A stretch of DNA of 64,000 bases. Origin: Chaunax sp. Z400. Its lineage: Eukaryota; Chordata; Actinopteri; Lophiiformes; Chaunacidae. The DNA lies in assembly GCA_037577475.1 (NCBI GenBank), contig CM075186.1:3278501-3342500 (forward strand). The letters are read 5' to 3'. The notes under the pieces are model-generated. The model was given only the letters and a program-made list of their open reading frames with translations. It did no database searches and was not told the origin of the DNA. Shown piece by piece: positions 45,124-57,136 of this stretch. The position numbers and the translations under genes were made by a program. The first letter of the stretch is position 1, and the number at the start of each line of letters is the position of its first letter.

Positions 45124-47302
45124 TAACCCGAAGCTTTACGGCCTTCTTCACTTTGTTCATGTCAGGTGATAAACATGAGTCCAAAACAGACATCTATAAG
45201 ATCTGCCACTGCAATGGTAAAATATATTCTCAGTCAAACATATACTGGAAAACAGCCTGAAATGGACATTTAGATTTTCAAACTGGTGAAACGAAATTAG
45301 GAATCATTGCAAAAGAGAACAGCAAAAATAAATTAGATAAATAAATAATAAACAAAAATACCAAACACCTTTTAATTTAATTTAATGACAAAAAAAGAGC
45401 CTGACACAGATTTTCCTTCATGGGCACAACGGTTAGCAAAGCCAAGTCAACATCAAAAAGAGTGTGTTCTTTATTTTAATTTTATTCAAGTCATGGTCAT
45501 TTTAGTTTATTTTTAGTTTAGTCTTAAGTATCCTGTTTAAATTAAACTTAACTGTTTTGATTTGATTGTGAAATCAATGTTAAGTTGATTTAAATAAATC
45601 TTTATTCTTTATTGTGGTATTTATTTGAAGGTAGTACATGTGTGGTAACAAAATGTGTTTTTACAGTCGTCCGTGCACATGAGGGCAAATGCAACAACTG
45701 ATTTATTGTGTTTAAATCAATACTTTGTCTCACTTCATGTTAAATGATGAGCAGAGAAACAGTGTGGCCTTCAGGGACTCACTCATATAAGTGAATGTTG
45801 AGTGAGGTTCAGATAAAGGAAAAGAGTTACAAGAGAGAAATGGGAGAGACAGGAAGCATGACACCCACATTATATTCCCTAGAGCTATAAAGCTGAAGCC
45901 ATAACATACCATTCAGCTGACATGGCTTATGCTTAAGAGAGGACATTGTTAGATGTTTAAGTTTGGTAATCATTTGGGGCTAAAGCAGCAGCCGTCTCAT
46001 TACCAGGGCATCAAACACTACAGTTTTTTTGTTTTTTGTTTACAACCCTCAGCATCTCATCCAGAAGCAGAAGGCACCCTTTAGCATCTGTATGAGGTGC
46101 ATCAGGCTTTAAACTTGTTCCGTTTTATAAATATCTATAAAATTTTGGCACCGTCAGCGCAACTACACAACATAACAGCTTACAGTGAGAAAGTCCTCGA
46201 GACGGTGAAGGTCGAGTTGAGGCTGAGATGAGGGGATTGTGTCCCGTGCATTTTAAAAAAAGTTCTGCACAAAATTCACACAAAAGCAGCAGTTTAAGTT
46301 TATTAAGCACTATGTTTACCTGCGTACCTGTTTTCTGACAGCTGTAAGGAGTCTGCTTCAGGGAACATTCTAATAACATGGTATAACGTTTACAAGGTGT
46401 GATGTTCTGCAATTCCTGTATCAATCAGTCAATGCATGGTGACAGGAAATCCAAACATGTTCAATTTGAGGCTCTTCAGCGACTTGAATATCGTGCATCA
46501 AACCCAGTTGTAGCCAAGATTGGGAAGCTCTTATTCTTAGAATGGGCCAATGTGATGTCATGGCAGCGCTCTGATTGACAGATAGGGTCAGGAGTATGCA
46601 TGGCATGTCAAGCGCCCGGGGGGGCTGTCATGGCTGTTCTTCCTGTCTGCAGCTTGGCCTTTGGTGGGTTTAAAGCCCAGCCCAGGATTAAAGGGCACAG
46701 GAAACTACCACAACTAATTTTAGAATGGCATGTAGATGGCCTTGGCAAACCCCATCAGCACCTTCATCACCACGGAACAGCGGCTGTGACAGGGCAGGCC
46801 ATACAGGGAGCTGGAAACACGTGTGGTTGGTTAGGGTCACGGCGACGGCTGTCAGGATGGTCTGCATGTGAACATGTGGTCAGATGAGCGCAATGTACAG
46901 CAGAGAGGACATGAGCAGGTGATCGGACTAAAAATATCGCTTCATTAAAAATGCAAGGGTTTGCTTTACAGGGTTACTGCAGGACTATTACAATCATATG
47001 TCTCTGCACAGTTATCATAGCGAGGTAAAGAGAATGTGGCTAAAGTTTAGCCAGGCCCAATACCTTTGCACGATGACTGCACAATTTATTATCAAAGTTC
47101 TGGTCTCATTGATAAAAAAAAATGTGAAGGATGCATTTTTCAGATTAAGACCGAGCAAATAAAGAGTTGGCAGAACATACTTTCTTTGGATATGCTCATA
47201 GCATTCTTCTCATGCGTAGGCATTGAGCCAGAAGTTGATTAGTGTAGATTGATGAGCCAATGTATGAGAAGGATCTGCAGTCAGAGAAATTAATTAGCGA
47301 GG
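45124..47302. other. Non-coding stretch, no gene seen
   Basis: AT-rich at 45300-45650. Frames of 99 and 95 codons at 46125-46887 have no domain. Nothing else supported. Confidence 0.5.
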
Positions 47303-47850
47303 GAGTTAAAGTATCCTGGGGTCTTGTTCACGAATGATTGGAAAACAGACCATGAAGATGGGCAGGCCATTCGGTGCAGAGTCAGCAGTATTGTACCGTC
47401 ATGGTGAAGAGAGAGCTGAGCCAGAAGGCAAAGCTCTCGATATATCAGTCGATCTACATTCAGACCCCCTCACCTATATGATCATGAGCTCTGGTTAGTG
47501 ACCGAAAGAATGAGATGGCGGATCGTAGGGTGGCTTGGCTCAGCCTTAGAGACAGGGTGAGGAGCTCGGACTAGAGCACCCGCTCCTTTTGCATCGAACG
47601 GAGTCAGTTGGGGTGATTCGGGCATCGGATGAGGATGCCTTCAGGGCACCTCGCTTTGAAGGTTTTCTTGGCACATCCAAGTGGAAGGAGACCCTCTGGT
47701 AGAGGGATTACATATCTCTTCTGGCTTGGGAACAACTTGGGATCCTCCAGGAGGAACTGGAAAGTATTGTCGGTGAGAAGGACGTTTTGGAATACCCAAC
47801 TTCATCTGTGACCCGACCCTGGAGAAGCAGAAGAAAATAGTCAGATGAAT
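47303..47850 (+). pseudogene. LINE reverse-transcriptase ORF C-terminal remnant, frameshifted
   Basis: Starting near GAGTTAAAGTATCCTGGGG, the sequence follows the 3' part of an abundant fish LINE ORF (Rex3/RTE-like or a related clade, from memory). At 47401 the frame reads MVKRELSQKAKLSIY, then a one-base insertion in the CCCCCTCACC run (about 47464) breaks it. The remaining blocks lie in changing frames: the equivalent of YGHELW near 47483, LRDRVRSS near 47546, and a GRRPSGR block near 47683. It ends with GAGAAGCAGAAGAAAATAG, comparable to the usual 3' end before an ATGG tail. It lacks the polymerase core, so it is a dead, 5'-truncated copy. The clade is uncertain. Confidence 0.75.
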
Positions 47851-48765
47851 CAGTGCTGTTTGCTTCTTCTGATAATTCATATGAGAAAAAATGTCTAGGA
47901 AATGACTCATTTCAGCTCCATTGGACTGTCACTCAAATATAGGCTGTATATGTGAAATTGTTAATTTATTGTCACCAGTAGGAGTTGAAACAACAGTAAT
48001 ACAACATTTCCCCACTTCCTACACAGTTTTTCATAGTAGTGTAGAAGAAAACAGCCAATCACAAGCGGGAACCAGACATCACCAAGCTAAATATTGGAAA
48101 AATAACAGCTCAAATGCTATTTTGGCTAGAGAGAATGAGATTGTTGAGTTTTTTGTGACTCCAGGTACTTGCTAATAACACCTTCCTCTGGTTGGAGCAG
48201 AAAAGGTGCCGGTTTGTTGGGGAGTTTTAGCTCCAAAGCAGAACTTGGGCCAAAAAATAACTTTTGAAAGTCTAAAATCGGCGCCTGTACAAGCAATTTG
48301 TTGAGTTTCTGGCACTGATTAAAGGCCCAATCAATCAATTACTTCACGCTATTTCTCCAAACACATGTCACAAAGTCACATCCTGGCATGTTAAAAGTGA
48401 TATATCCGTTGTATGATTGAGTTTGGACGTGACATTCTGCTGTGGGCTCAGTGTGGAGCGCGGCTGCCCCAGTTCCCACTGGTTTTTTGGCCATGTTTTA
48501 AAGGCAAGAGGTTGCAGGGCTAAACTTGGCGCGCCTGCTAATCCTCTGCTAACGGTTCCTGTCCCTCTTACCTTCAAGCGACAGCGTGTTGACAGCAGCC
48601 CCCCCCTCATCCCACCCTCCTCAATCCGTCCCTCCATCAGCTCCTCCAGCAACCCCCCCAACCACCTGTCTCATGTCACATTGCTCTCCCCCCTCATCCA
48701 CTCCAGCAATTTCCTGTTGCCCTCACAGATCGTGTTACAAGTTCCAAAATTGCAAAGACAGACAG

Positions 48766-48771
<6 letters not shown>
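47851..48771. other. Non-coding stretch, no gene seen
   Basis: A C-rich patch (CCCCCCCTCATCCCACCC) is near 48600. The long frames 48417-49092 continue into CA and CT arrays and have no domain. Confidence 0.5.

Positions 48772-48836
<65 letters not shown>
48772..48836. repeat. (CA)n microsatellite
   Basis: About 65 bases of CA preceded by GCGCGC. Confidence 0.97.
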
Positions 48837-48841
<5 letters not shown>

Positions 48842-48990
48842 ACACTGCTTGCAAGCTCACCCTCGAACCACATAGAAACAAAGTGGCTCTCTCTCACACA
48901 AGCACACACACACTCACTGTATGCCAGCCATGTTATCATTTTCACTGCCAATCCTCACAATCTCATCAATTACACCATCACACTTTCCAA

Positions 48991-48993
<3 letters not shown>

Positions 48994-49057
<64 letters not shown>

Positions 49058-49077
49058 ACACACACACACACACACAC
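48994..49077. repeat. Compound (CT)n(CA)n microsatellite
   Basis: About 59 bases of CT (48994-49052) join, through GTCT, a CA array at 49056-49077. The CT part is a polypyrimidine mirror repeat and can form triplex DNA. Confidence 0.97.
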
Positions 49078-49342
49078 GCGCTCTCTTCCTGACTAGGTTA
49101 GTAATCCTGCTCAGGCTGTGACCAAAACTTCATCATAAGCAACAGATGGACCAGCTCACCGAAAGCAACCCCAAAACACTTCCTGTCAGCCGATTTGCCC
49201 ACGTAGAAATTATACATATCACACATTAAACGCTCACATACGTGTTACATGTGACTCACACACGCACACAAACTGATCAGCCTCATTATGCCTCTCATGA
49301 ATGGCAATGATAGCAAAGGTTTTTGAGGTTAAGATTGGAAAA

Positions 49343-49379
<37 letters not shown>

Positions 49380-49390
49380 ATGTGTGTGTG

Positions 49391-49431
<41 letters not shown>

Positions 49432-49447
49432 ATGTGTGTGTGTGTGT
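49343..49447. repeat. (GT)n microsatellite with GCAT interruptions
   Basis: About 105 bases of GT with TGCATG interruptions at about 49378, 49390 and 49430. The interruptions recur at 12-40 base spacing and suggest internal duplication. Confidence 0.96.
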
Positions 49448-50137
49448 AAAGATCTGCTCGATCTGAGTAGTCATGATCTGTCATTGTACATTTTCTTCTA
49501 ATTCTAACTCCTCTCAGCAGGCAGTGTGCTAATTAAAGATCATATTAGAGCTTCTAGCTGAGAGCAGTGAAGCTTATACAGACATGAAAGCAGCATCTTA
49601 AATTAATGCAAAGCAATTCATGTCTGAAAGGGACTTATTAACAGATGTAACAATAATTACTACAAACATACCAAAAGTCTAATGAAAACACTGTTTTTTT
49701 GTGGACTTTATAGCTGGGCATAATATTAATAACCTATTATTAGGCTTATTCAAACTCAAAACATATTTTTTATTTGCATGGTTTTATTTTAAATTTAACA
49801 ACAACAAGAGCTAAAAAAAAACAACAAATCACATAAATGTATCAACCAATAGTCTTATTATATCACAGCTCCATCATAGGATACAAGTAGAATTACATTT
49901 GTGTGTTCCATTAAACTAATGTGTTAGAGTTTCAGCCTTATTCTTTTAGCTGCAATCCCAGTAAATAGAAAATAAATATAGAAAATTAAAACGGTGCTTT
50001 CATATCTTAGAATTTAAATAAATACATGGCTTCAGTTTCTTCTGGTTGAAGGATGATGTCGTTTGACTACAGCAGAATGAAATCGATATTGCTCGCAACC
50101 AATGTCAAAAGAATGAAATGAAGAAGACACAAGAATG
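49448..50137. other. Non-coding stretch, no gene seen
   Basis: AT-rich. No supported coding or repeat feature. Confidence 0.5.
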
Positions 50138-50190
50138 ATGACGTCATTTCCTAGAGAACCGATTGGTCCGTCGGAGGTGCTTTTATACGA
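50138..50190 (+). promoter_or_regulatory. Promoter-like cluster: CRE, inverted CCAAT, TATA-like
   Basis: ATGACGTCAT (50138-50147) is a perfect palindromic CRE/ATF site. It is followed by GATTGGTCC (an inverted CCAAT box, ATTGG at 50162-50166) and TTTTATACGATA (TATA-like, from 50181). Order and spacing resemble a compact vertebrate promoter, but no downstream gene is recognised. The GATGACGTCAT motif also occurs inside the MITE family at 56.8 kb, so a transposon origin is possible. Confidence 0.2.
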
Positions 50191-52689
50191 TATCGCAAAC
50201 ACGTTCCACCATCTCTGGAGCAGGATGTGTGCATTGTTTACTTACATTGTTTACCTACAGATCTTTGTAACAAAGCTCTCAGTTGTTTGCAAGAACCTTT
50301 CTGGTTGTTTAAGCTCATAGTTTTGTCTTTATTGCATGTTTTAGTCAGACCTTCTCTCATGAACCGCAGTAGAGAGCTTTGATAAACCTGCCCAGCACCA
50401 AATAGCCAGAGTTAGAACATTTAGGAACTAAATATATTTTTTCTCAGTATTTTGATGGAGACAGAACTGAAGGCCAAAAGGAGAGAGAACATCAGAATGA
50501 ATACCAATGTTCTTTTGGAGGTGTAAGTAGACACCTGTTTGCTGACATTTTAACCTGTCGGTCTGTGAATCAATTTAGATATTTCTATCACATAATGTTT
50601 AATCTCTCGTCTGAATCGAGGAGAGTCTAAAAATCCGAAACATGTTTTTCAGAGTGAATTCAAACCAAAGAAGCGCTGTGACCCGATTGGCCAGCTAGGC
50701 CAGAGCTGCTGCTACAGTACCTTGCTTCTTTGAAATGAACGGTGAGTCAGACTGGAGACTTATGAAACCATTCCTTCAAAAACTATCTTTAGCTCCCTTA
50801 TAAACCTTGACTGTGTCCTTCCACCCACACAGTCTCTACCTGATGTGACTAAAAGATCTCTCTATTATTGCTCTGCTGAAGAAGAGAAACGTGGGGGAGT
50901 GAGATATAGAGATAGAGACATAAAGAGAGAGAGTCACAGAAAAGGAGAGGTGGTGGTTGACAAAATGCACTTTCTGATGGTTGTGGAACATCTGCGCTGT
51001 CTTCATCGAGGTCACGCAGCCAAATCTAGAGCATAAACAGTCATAATTATGTTACTTACATAATGTAAGTTTTGTTTTCTAATGTATGTTTTGAGAGATA
51101 ATGACCATAAGTCAGGAGCAACATCCATCAAGCTAACTAATAGTTATTATTACTATTTATTAAGTTGTGATTAGTGAGCTTTCAAAGAAATGATACTGAT
51201 ATTCCCTCTGTTTCCAGTCTTTATGCTAAGCTAAACTAACTAGCATTAACCTCTCAGCTAACTCTCAGTAAGAAAAGCAAATACATGTATGATAATATCA
51301 TGATACCTTTAAAAACATAGTATGTAATTAGCAGTATTTCAATCAGAATATTAACCATTGTTGCAGTTTTATGATGTTGGGAAGAAGCATGGAATCATGG
51401 GAGTTGTTGTCTCTAGATGTAAAGCTCTGCTGAGCACAGGCCCCCATTACTCCAATCACTATTTTTTTTAAATGCCTGCATGAAATATGCTGTTACATAT
51501 GCACCAACCTTACTTATAGTCATCAATTTCAGGTAAAATATAAACATTGTGTTTAAATAAATAATATAAACTATATATAACTACATATAAACAATGTAAG
51601 TCCAACCTGAGTTGTTCATTTTGTGAGTGTTAAACTGTGGCGTTTATTTCTTATTTTGGCTCAGCGGTCAGTCATTTTAAAATGTATTTTTAATGATTTC
51701 ATTTAAATAGACCTTGATTAATTCAAATCTCCATGTGCACCATCGTGGAAGTGATTAATTACACGGATTTACGTGCAATTACATGGATACTGCTGATGTA
51801 CTTCTGACACCACATACGCCACTGGAGTTGCTCCCTCTATCAGCTCTAGAAAACCAGTCTTTGCTGGTTAACACAGGACCGCCGCCACAGACTCCAGGCT
51901 ACTTTTTTATTTAATTGATTTAAGGAAGATGAAATCAGATGAATATGTTGCTTGTTTCCTAATCAACAATTCTAACTGTGAGCTGTTGAGAGTTTACAGG
52001 ATTCCTTCTTGTCTCCTTGTTCTTTCTGATGCTTCTGTCCCCTAAAAACTCCCATTCATGAGTGCAAAGGAACATCTTTCATGTGATTCAGTAAACTTGA
52101 TTTCCTCTCATGTTGACTTCAGACGTCTGCACTTTTCTCCCCCGGTCTACCTCTCCTATATTATTAAAACTATAATATTATCCTGGTGAAGCGCTCCCGC
52201 CCGTTTCTCGCTGGTTCTGGCAGGTTGCTGGCATGTCGAGGAACAGGAAGTGGAAGGGGGGGGTGATTAAGGCAGAGCCGGGGCCTGCCTGCCCGGTTTA
52301 TCCAGCCCAGGTATGAGTAACTCTTGCTGACACAACTGTGCCACTTCAGCAGCAGAGCAGAGGAAAGAGCACTAATCAGGGAGAGAGTGGGAGGAAATAG
52401 CACTTCAGCATCCCAGTGCTCTCCACCACGTATTGGGTGATAAACAGAATACTTCACAGGATTGTTGACATCTTCCAAAATAGACACAATATGTAACTCA
52501 GACATGATGCCTCTATATGTGACTCGATCACAACGTTGTGGATATTTCTGATTTATTACAGCTCGGATCAGGATGTAGGAAGACTCTGAAACATATACAC
52601 GCAAACATATATGCAGCTTTAATTTGTCCTGCTTTTGTCAAAGTTATTCTATTGATAGAATCTTGTCTGTGACGTGGCCAAAAAGCCAC
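50191..52689. other. Non-coding stretch, no gene seen
   Basis: Short frames only (63 codons or fewer apart from those near 52.2-52.6 kb, which lack domains). G-run at 52255-52263. Nothing else supported. Confidence 0.5.
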
Positions 52690-52868
52690 ATTTCCACTAT
52701 AAGTCACCAGTTCACCTCTACTGCATGGTTTTGGTGGTGGGAGGAAGCCGGAGAACCCGGAGGGAACCCATACAGACAAGGGGAGAACATGCAAACTCTG
52801 GTCCCAGGTCCTCAGGTGGATTTGAACCCAGGACCTTCTTGCTGTGAGGCAGCAGCGCTCCCCGTCTT
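52690..52868 (-). mobile_element. V-SINE-like element with intact tRNA-like head, 3'-truncated
   Basis: On the minus strand it begins GGGAGCGCTGCTGCCTCACAG. It has a perfect B-box GGTTCAAATCC (plus 52818-52828), then the core GTTTGCATGTTCTCCCC, TTGTCTGTATGGGTTCCCTCC, GGGTTCTCCGGCTTCC and ends soon after GGTGAACTGGTGACTTATAG. The LINE-derived 3' tail is missing. It is the mirror case of the 3'-only copy at 35900. Confidence 0.75.
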
Positions 52869-53278
52869 AGGACTGCACACATAAACAGTTGTTATGATAT
52901 TAGTGGCCACAAGGCATTGAGGAAAGAAATTTAAACCCTACCTCAATAAAAACTCACCAAGGCAGGTTGAAGGAGATTTCATCCCCCTTTATGAACTGAA
53001 ATTTCACATTATATTCTACTTTTAGCCAGCAGAGGATTGAAATGGAAAAAGAGATCAGGGCACAGACAAACCGAGCCTGTCCTTGGTCTGAATCAACACT
53101 CATTTGCTGCCTGTCAATGGGAGGAAAGAGGCTAATGGAATCTGTTAATAGCCTGACCTTTTCAGGAACGGTTTTCTGACTTGCATTATTCCAAAGCACT
53201 GATGTTGCACTGAGGTTTGTCTAGATTGTGAAACCATCTGAGACAACGTTGTGATTTTCAGGGTATATCAAACTGGCA
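52869..53278. other. Non-coding stretch, no gene seen
   Basis: Unique sequence; nothing supported. Confidence 0.5.
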
Positions 53279-53330
53279 TAAAGGTCCGGTGTGAAGGATT
53301 TAGTGGCATCTTTATGCCCAAGCCAACCAG
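53279..53330 (+). mobile_element. End fragment of the AGGATTTAGTGGCATCT MITE
   Basis: TAAAGGTCCGGTGTGAAGG followed by ATTTAGTGGCATCT matches the left end of the complete element at 32535. Homology fades after about 53311-53330, and no right inverted repeat was found within several hundred bases. Confidence 0.6.
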
Positions 53331-55175
53331 AACTGGGGGCCACAGTCTGACACGATGTCCTAAAGGATGGCATGGAGGGGAAAAACATGGAGGACAAGTA
53401 GGTCCACTGTCTCACTCACTGAGGGAAGTTGGAGCAGAGCCAGGAAATGAGCCTTGGAAAAATGTCCAACAGTGGTTTGTATTGTGGTGTATTTATTGTA
53501 TTTATCTTCAATTGTGATTCAAAGCCTCAAACAACCATTCTGGCCTCATCTTTTTTCCAAACCAGCCTTCAAAGAAACACCTCTAACCTTGTTCCTCCTC
53601 CCATATGCTCTCTCTTGAAAAAGGCCTAATGTGCATAAGCCTAGCAGTCATCCCTCTGTCAGGGTAGAGGAGGAAGTCCATTAACAAACAGCAGGGGCCA
53701 CACCGGATGGCAGAGTCCTGGCACTTAATGAAGGCTGTAGGTTCAGGAGCCGACGGAGGCTTGTAAATATTTCAGTGTGTCTAATGTATTGTTTTCCCTC
53801 GCTGCGGCTTCCCCAGAGGCACTTGACACTCAACTTTACTCCTCCTCTCATTTCATAATGTCTGATTATTGATTCCAGGTCAGAGGTCAGAGTCAGCTGC
53901 ACAACAGAACCTCTGGGTTCAGCACAATACTCACATGACAGGCCTCATTCTCCTCACACGTCATCTGACACACCCTCCCAATTGGTGTACTCTTTTTATT
54001 CTGCAACAATTTATTTGTTTATTTAGTTGTTTTTTGATTTTTTTTGTTTTAAAATACCAAAATTGAAATACAATTTTGTCAATTCTTCCCTTTTGTGGCT
54101 AAAAAGGGAGGAGTGCAAAAAAAAACTATTTGATTTTTTTGCTTTTGTTTGAATGCAAACAAAGTTGGATTTAAAATATGTCCAAAATCACCTTTGCAAA
54201 TGTTTGTTCCCATAGAGCTCCGGTAATGAATTCCTGTGCTGAATCCCCATCAGGCAGACATGCTGGCTCCAGGGTTTCAGCAGGGAAGAAACTCCAAACC
54301 TCTGTTCTACTGTTTTTCTTTGGAACTAAGGTGAAGTCTGACGCAGGGCTCTGACACCGAGCCCGTGGGCCTCCGTCTGTTTGGACTGACACCGAGGTGA
54401 AAAGTAAGAAGAGGAAACGTCCTGAAATCAATATCCTCTTTGTGTTGATGGTTCTCCTCTTCCTGCCCGACACTAGAAGTGTTTACCCTCCGAGCTAAGA
54501 GGGATGGAATCTTATCTTGCAAGCTGCTATGATATCATGCTGCTGAAAAGAGGCCTTTAGTAACATAAATTCTTTAAAAAAAAAGCACCAGTAAGAAATA
54601 TTTTAGGGGAAATGAATGCACTGAATTTCTGCTTCCATGTGCCAACTATAGCACAGAGAACACGGATAGTTCAGGATTATCTTCAGTCAGCACTGCATCC
54701 AGTCATGAAGAGATGCTTTATTTTTTTTATTCTGAAAGGCCTATAATTTTTGTGCACCACCACCAAACCAACGTGGCAACCCCCAAATTATATGAATGGA
54801 TTATTATTGACTTCAATGCTCTTATAAATGTTTTAGCCGCTAATAAAGCTATGAAATATAACGACAACATAATAAACACCCAGTGAAAGGGAAGTGTTGG
54901 TGGAGCCATCTGTTGCTCCTGGATAAAGGTTTACTCTCCACCCCCTCCACCTCCACCTGCAGTTCCCTGAATGAAACACATCCTCTGGTGACATCGTCAG
55001 CGTTAAATGGCAAAGCCACGGTCATGATAACAATGAAATGAACCAAAGCCTGACTTCATGATGGTAAGGTGTGCGTGTGTGTGTGTTCATACCTGGTGAT
55101 TACCCTGAAACAGGAGGGGGCTGATTGTTGCATTACTTCCTTCCTCCAGTAATGACTAACATTTACGGACAAAAT
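53331..55175. other. Non-coding stretch, no gene seen
   Basis: T-rich DNA at 54000-54050. Frames are 100 codons or fewer without domains. A short GT tract is at 55071-55085. Confidence 0.5.
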
Positions 55176-55195
55176 TACACACACACACACACACA
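55176..55195. repeat. Short (CA)n microsatellite
   Basis: About ten AC repeats. Confidence 0.9.
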
Positions 55196-56230
55196 AATTG
55201 TGGAGACTCAGGCATGTGCACCTTAAAGTGCACCTTTCAAATCTACTGCGCAAATAAATGAGCCTCTCCAAATGAAAATGAGTTGAGAGCAGATTGTTTG
55301 TTTGTTGCTGTTTGTCTCTTGCTGAACTAACTTAATATTTATCCATAGATGTGAAAAACCAAGTCATGTAATATTGGTGTTATTCTACATTATTCATATT
55401 GATGACAAATCCACAGGAAAAACTAACATGTCTGTTATTGTTGCCATCGTATTGTTTACATCTTTTATATAAAGCCATAATTGAAAATTAAAATGTAAGT
55501 TGTAGTTGTTACATATGCATCATTTCATTTAGTACAACGATGTATTTGTCTTTACTTTACAACGGTAGAATGTTATTTCTCATGCTGTGCATTATATTTC
55601 ATGTTAGCGTACTTTGTCGCTGTTGTGTGTTTTTTATTTCCTGGTGGCTTTGGAAAGACGTCTTTGACCAAACCAGCAGCAGAAAGCCCCTCCTGTCTGC
55701 TGATGCTCTCAGGGAATCACAATGTGCTCTGTGCTTTCCATCTCCTCTGTCTGGTCTGCGGTTCTCAGCCCATTTGTTGCTATGGACGACAAAAATCTGC
55801 AAAAAAATGTGATTTGTTTAATCAAACGCTCAGAGATTTCCTGAAGAGCTGCCCACTTTTTAACAAACAGTACTTCAGCATAAGTAAATAGTGCTTGGAA
55901 CTCATTTCAGCTGTCGATTAATACGTCCTTGGTGCTCCAGAGAGTATTTCAGTAGATTTATGAGGGATTGACTCAAAACGTTACCTAACCCTAACTCTTA
56001 TTGATGGTAATGAAGGTCACCCAGTGCAACGCTTTTGTTGTAATGATGTCTTTTAAATGTTTGTTTTTTTCTTTGGCACTGCACAGCTGGGAAGAATAAG
56101 ATGCACATGTTAGAGCTGTAGATCTGAAAAATCAAAATAATATAGAACATCACTGGACTTAAGGTTAATCAAGTGGTCAAAACTCACTCTCAAAGCCTTA
56201 AATAGATCATTAAAATATTAAAGTACAAGG

Positions 56231-56232
<2 letters not shown>
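55196..56232. other. Non-coding stretch, no gene seen
   Basis: Overlapping frames on both strands at 55540-55891 include a GGFGKTS string that looks like a P-loop by chance (see rejected list). No exon supported. Confidence 0.45.

Positions 56233-56274
<42 letters not shown>
56233..56274. repeat. (CA)21 microsatellite
   Basis: An uninterrupted CA array of 42 bases. Confidence 0.97.
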
Positions 56275-56277
<3 letters not shown>

Positions 56278-56689
56278 ATTCCAGACAGCTTTTGCAGGAT
56301 TGACCCCCACCTGCCCGGCCCTGACCCCTCCGCTCATGTTTTACAATGCAGGAGGAGTGTTAAATTGCCTCGACCCGTCGTTCAACTCAAACTGATCTTG
56401 TGGAGTGAGATGGTAGAGGATGGTGGGCCGACGGACCGACCGCTGAACACGGATCAGTTAACATGATCGTTTCCTCCTGTAAAGTAGCTGTTTAGTGGGG
56501 TGAATATCAGCCCTGTTAGACACTACCTGTGTTTTAAAAGGCCGGTCTCATCGGCATCAGGTCGCTATGAGAAGTCTGTATTTTAGTATTTCACAGGAAA
56601 AAGGCTGAGATCAGCTTGATTTTACATTGAGCACCGACAGCAACAACAAGACTTTGCATTTTCAAAAGCTTCTGCATTCAGACAGCATC
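56275..56689. other. Non-coding stretch, comparatively CpG-rich
   Basis: The segment 56290-56460 has more CpG than most of the window (CCGACGGACCGACCGC near 56428). No promoter or exon is recognised. Confidence 0.4.
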
Positions 56690-56862
56690 ATTTTCAAACA
56701 CGTGAAAACAACTGAAAACGCTGTAGTCAGTCCGACGTTGTTTTCTCCTTGTTGTTCTGGCCATAGTAGACTGTCTGCTGTCTTTACACATGAATAAGGC
56801 TGTCAGGAACTACAATAGCCACGTGCCAAGCGGGGCGGTGACGTCATCGTTTTCATTCGGCT
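56690..56862 (-). mobile_element. MITE-like family 'GTTTACACGACAAC', copy 4 (inverted)
   Basis: Reading the minus strand, TGAAAACGATGACGTCACCG, CCCCGCTTGGCACGTGGC and TATTGTAGTTCCTGACAGCC parallel the plus-strand order in copy 1 at 6214-6270. Further left are GCGTTTTCAGTTGTTTTCACG modules. Limits approximate; non-coding. Confidence 0.6.
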
Positions 56863-57103
56863 TCCCAGAAATGCTAAAATATCATCCCATACTTTCCTGT
56901 CTTTTTTTTTCTCCACTCCCGTTCTCTACTCTCGCCTCAGCCCTGCTCAGGCACTCTGGCTCGATAATAGAAAGCTGAGAGCGACAGCTGCACTTTAACT
57001 GCCCCAGGAGGGGGCATTGAGAGGGTAGGACCGATGGAAAAGGGAGCAATGCAAAGGAAATAAGGAAGTGAAAATAAATTCTTTCCAAATGAGGAGGAGG
57101 GGA
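56863..57103. other. Non-coding stretch, no gene seen
   Basis: Unique sequence; nothing supported. Confidence 0.5.
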
Positions 57104-57136
57104 GTGTGTGTGTGTGTGTGCGTGTGTGTGTGTGTG
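57104..57136. repeat. (GT)n microsatellite with one GC step
   Basis: About 33 bases of GT interrupted by CG at 57121. Confidence 0.95.

Noticed and set aside
52818..52828. Perfect pol III B-box, considered as a tRNA gene
   Set aside because: The surroundings are SINE core and not a tRNA cloverleaf. The same applies to the B-box at 5156-5166.
55601..55891. Frame with a P-loop-like GGFGKTS string
   Set aside because: A seven-residue coincidence. No Walker B or other GTPase/ATPase motifs follow, and overlapping frames are open in all directions.
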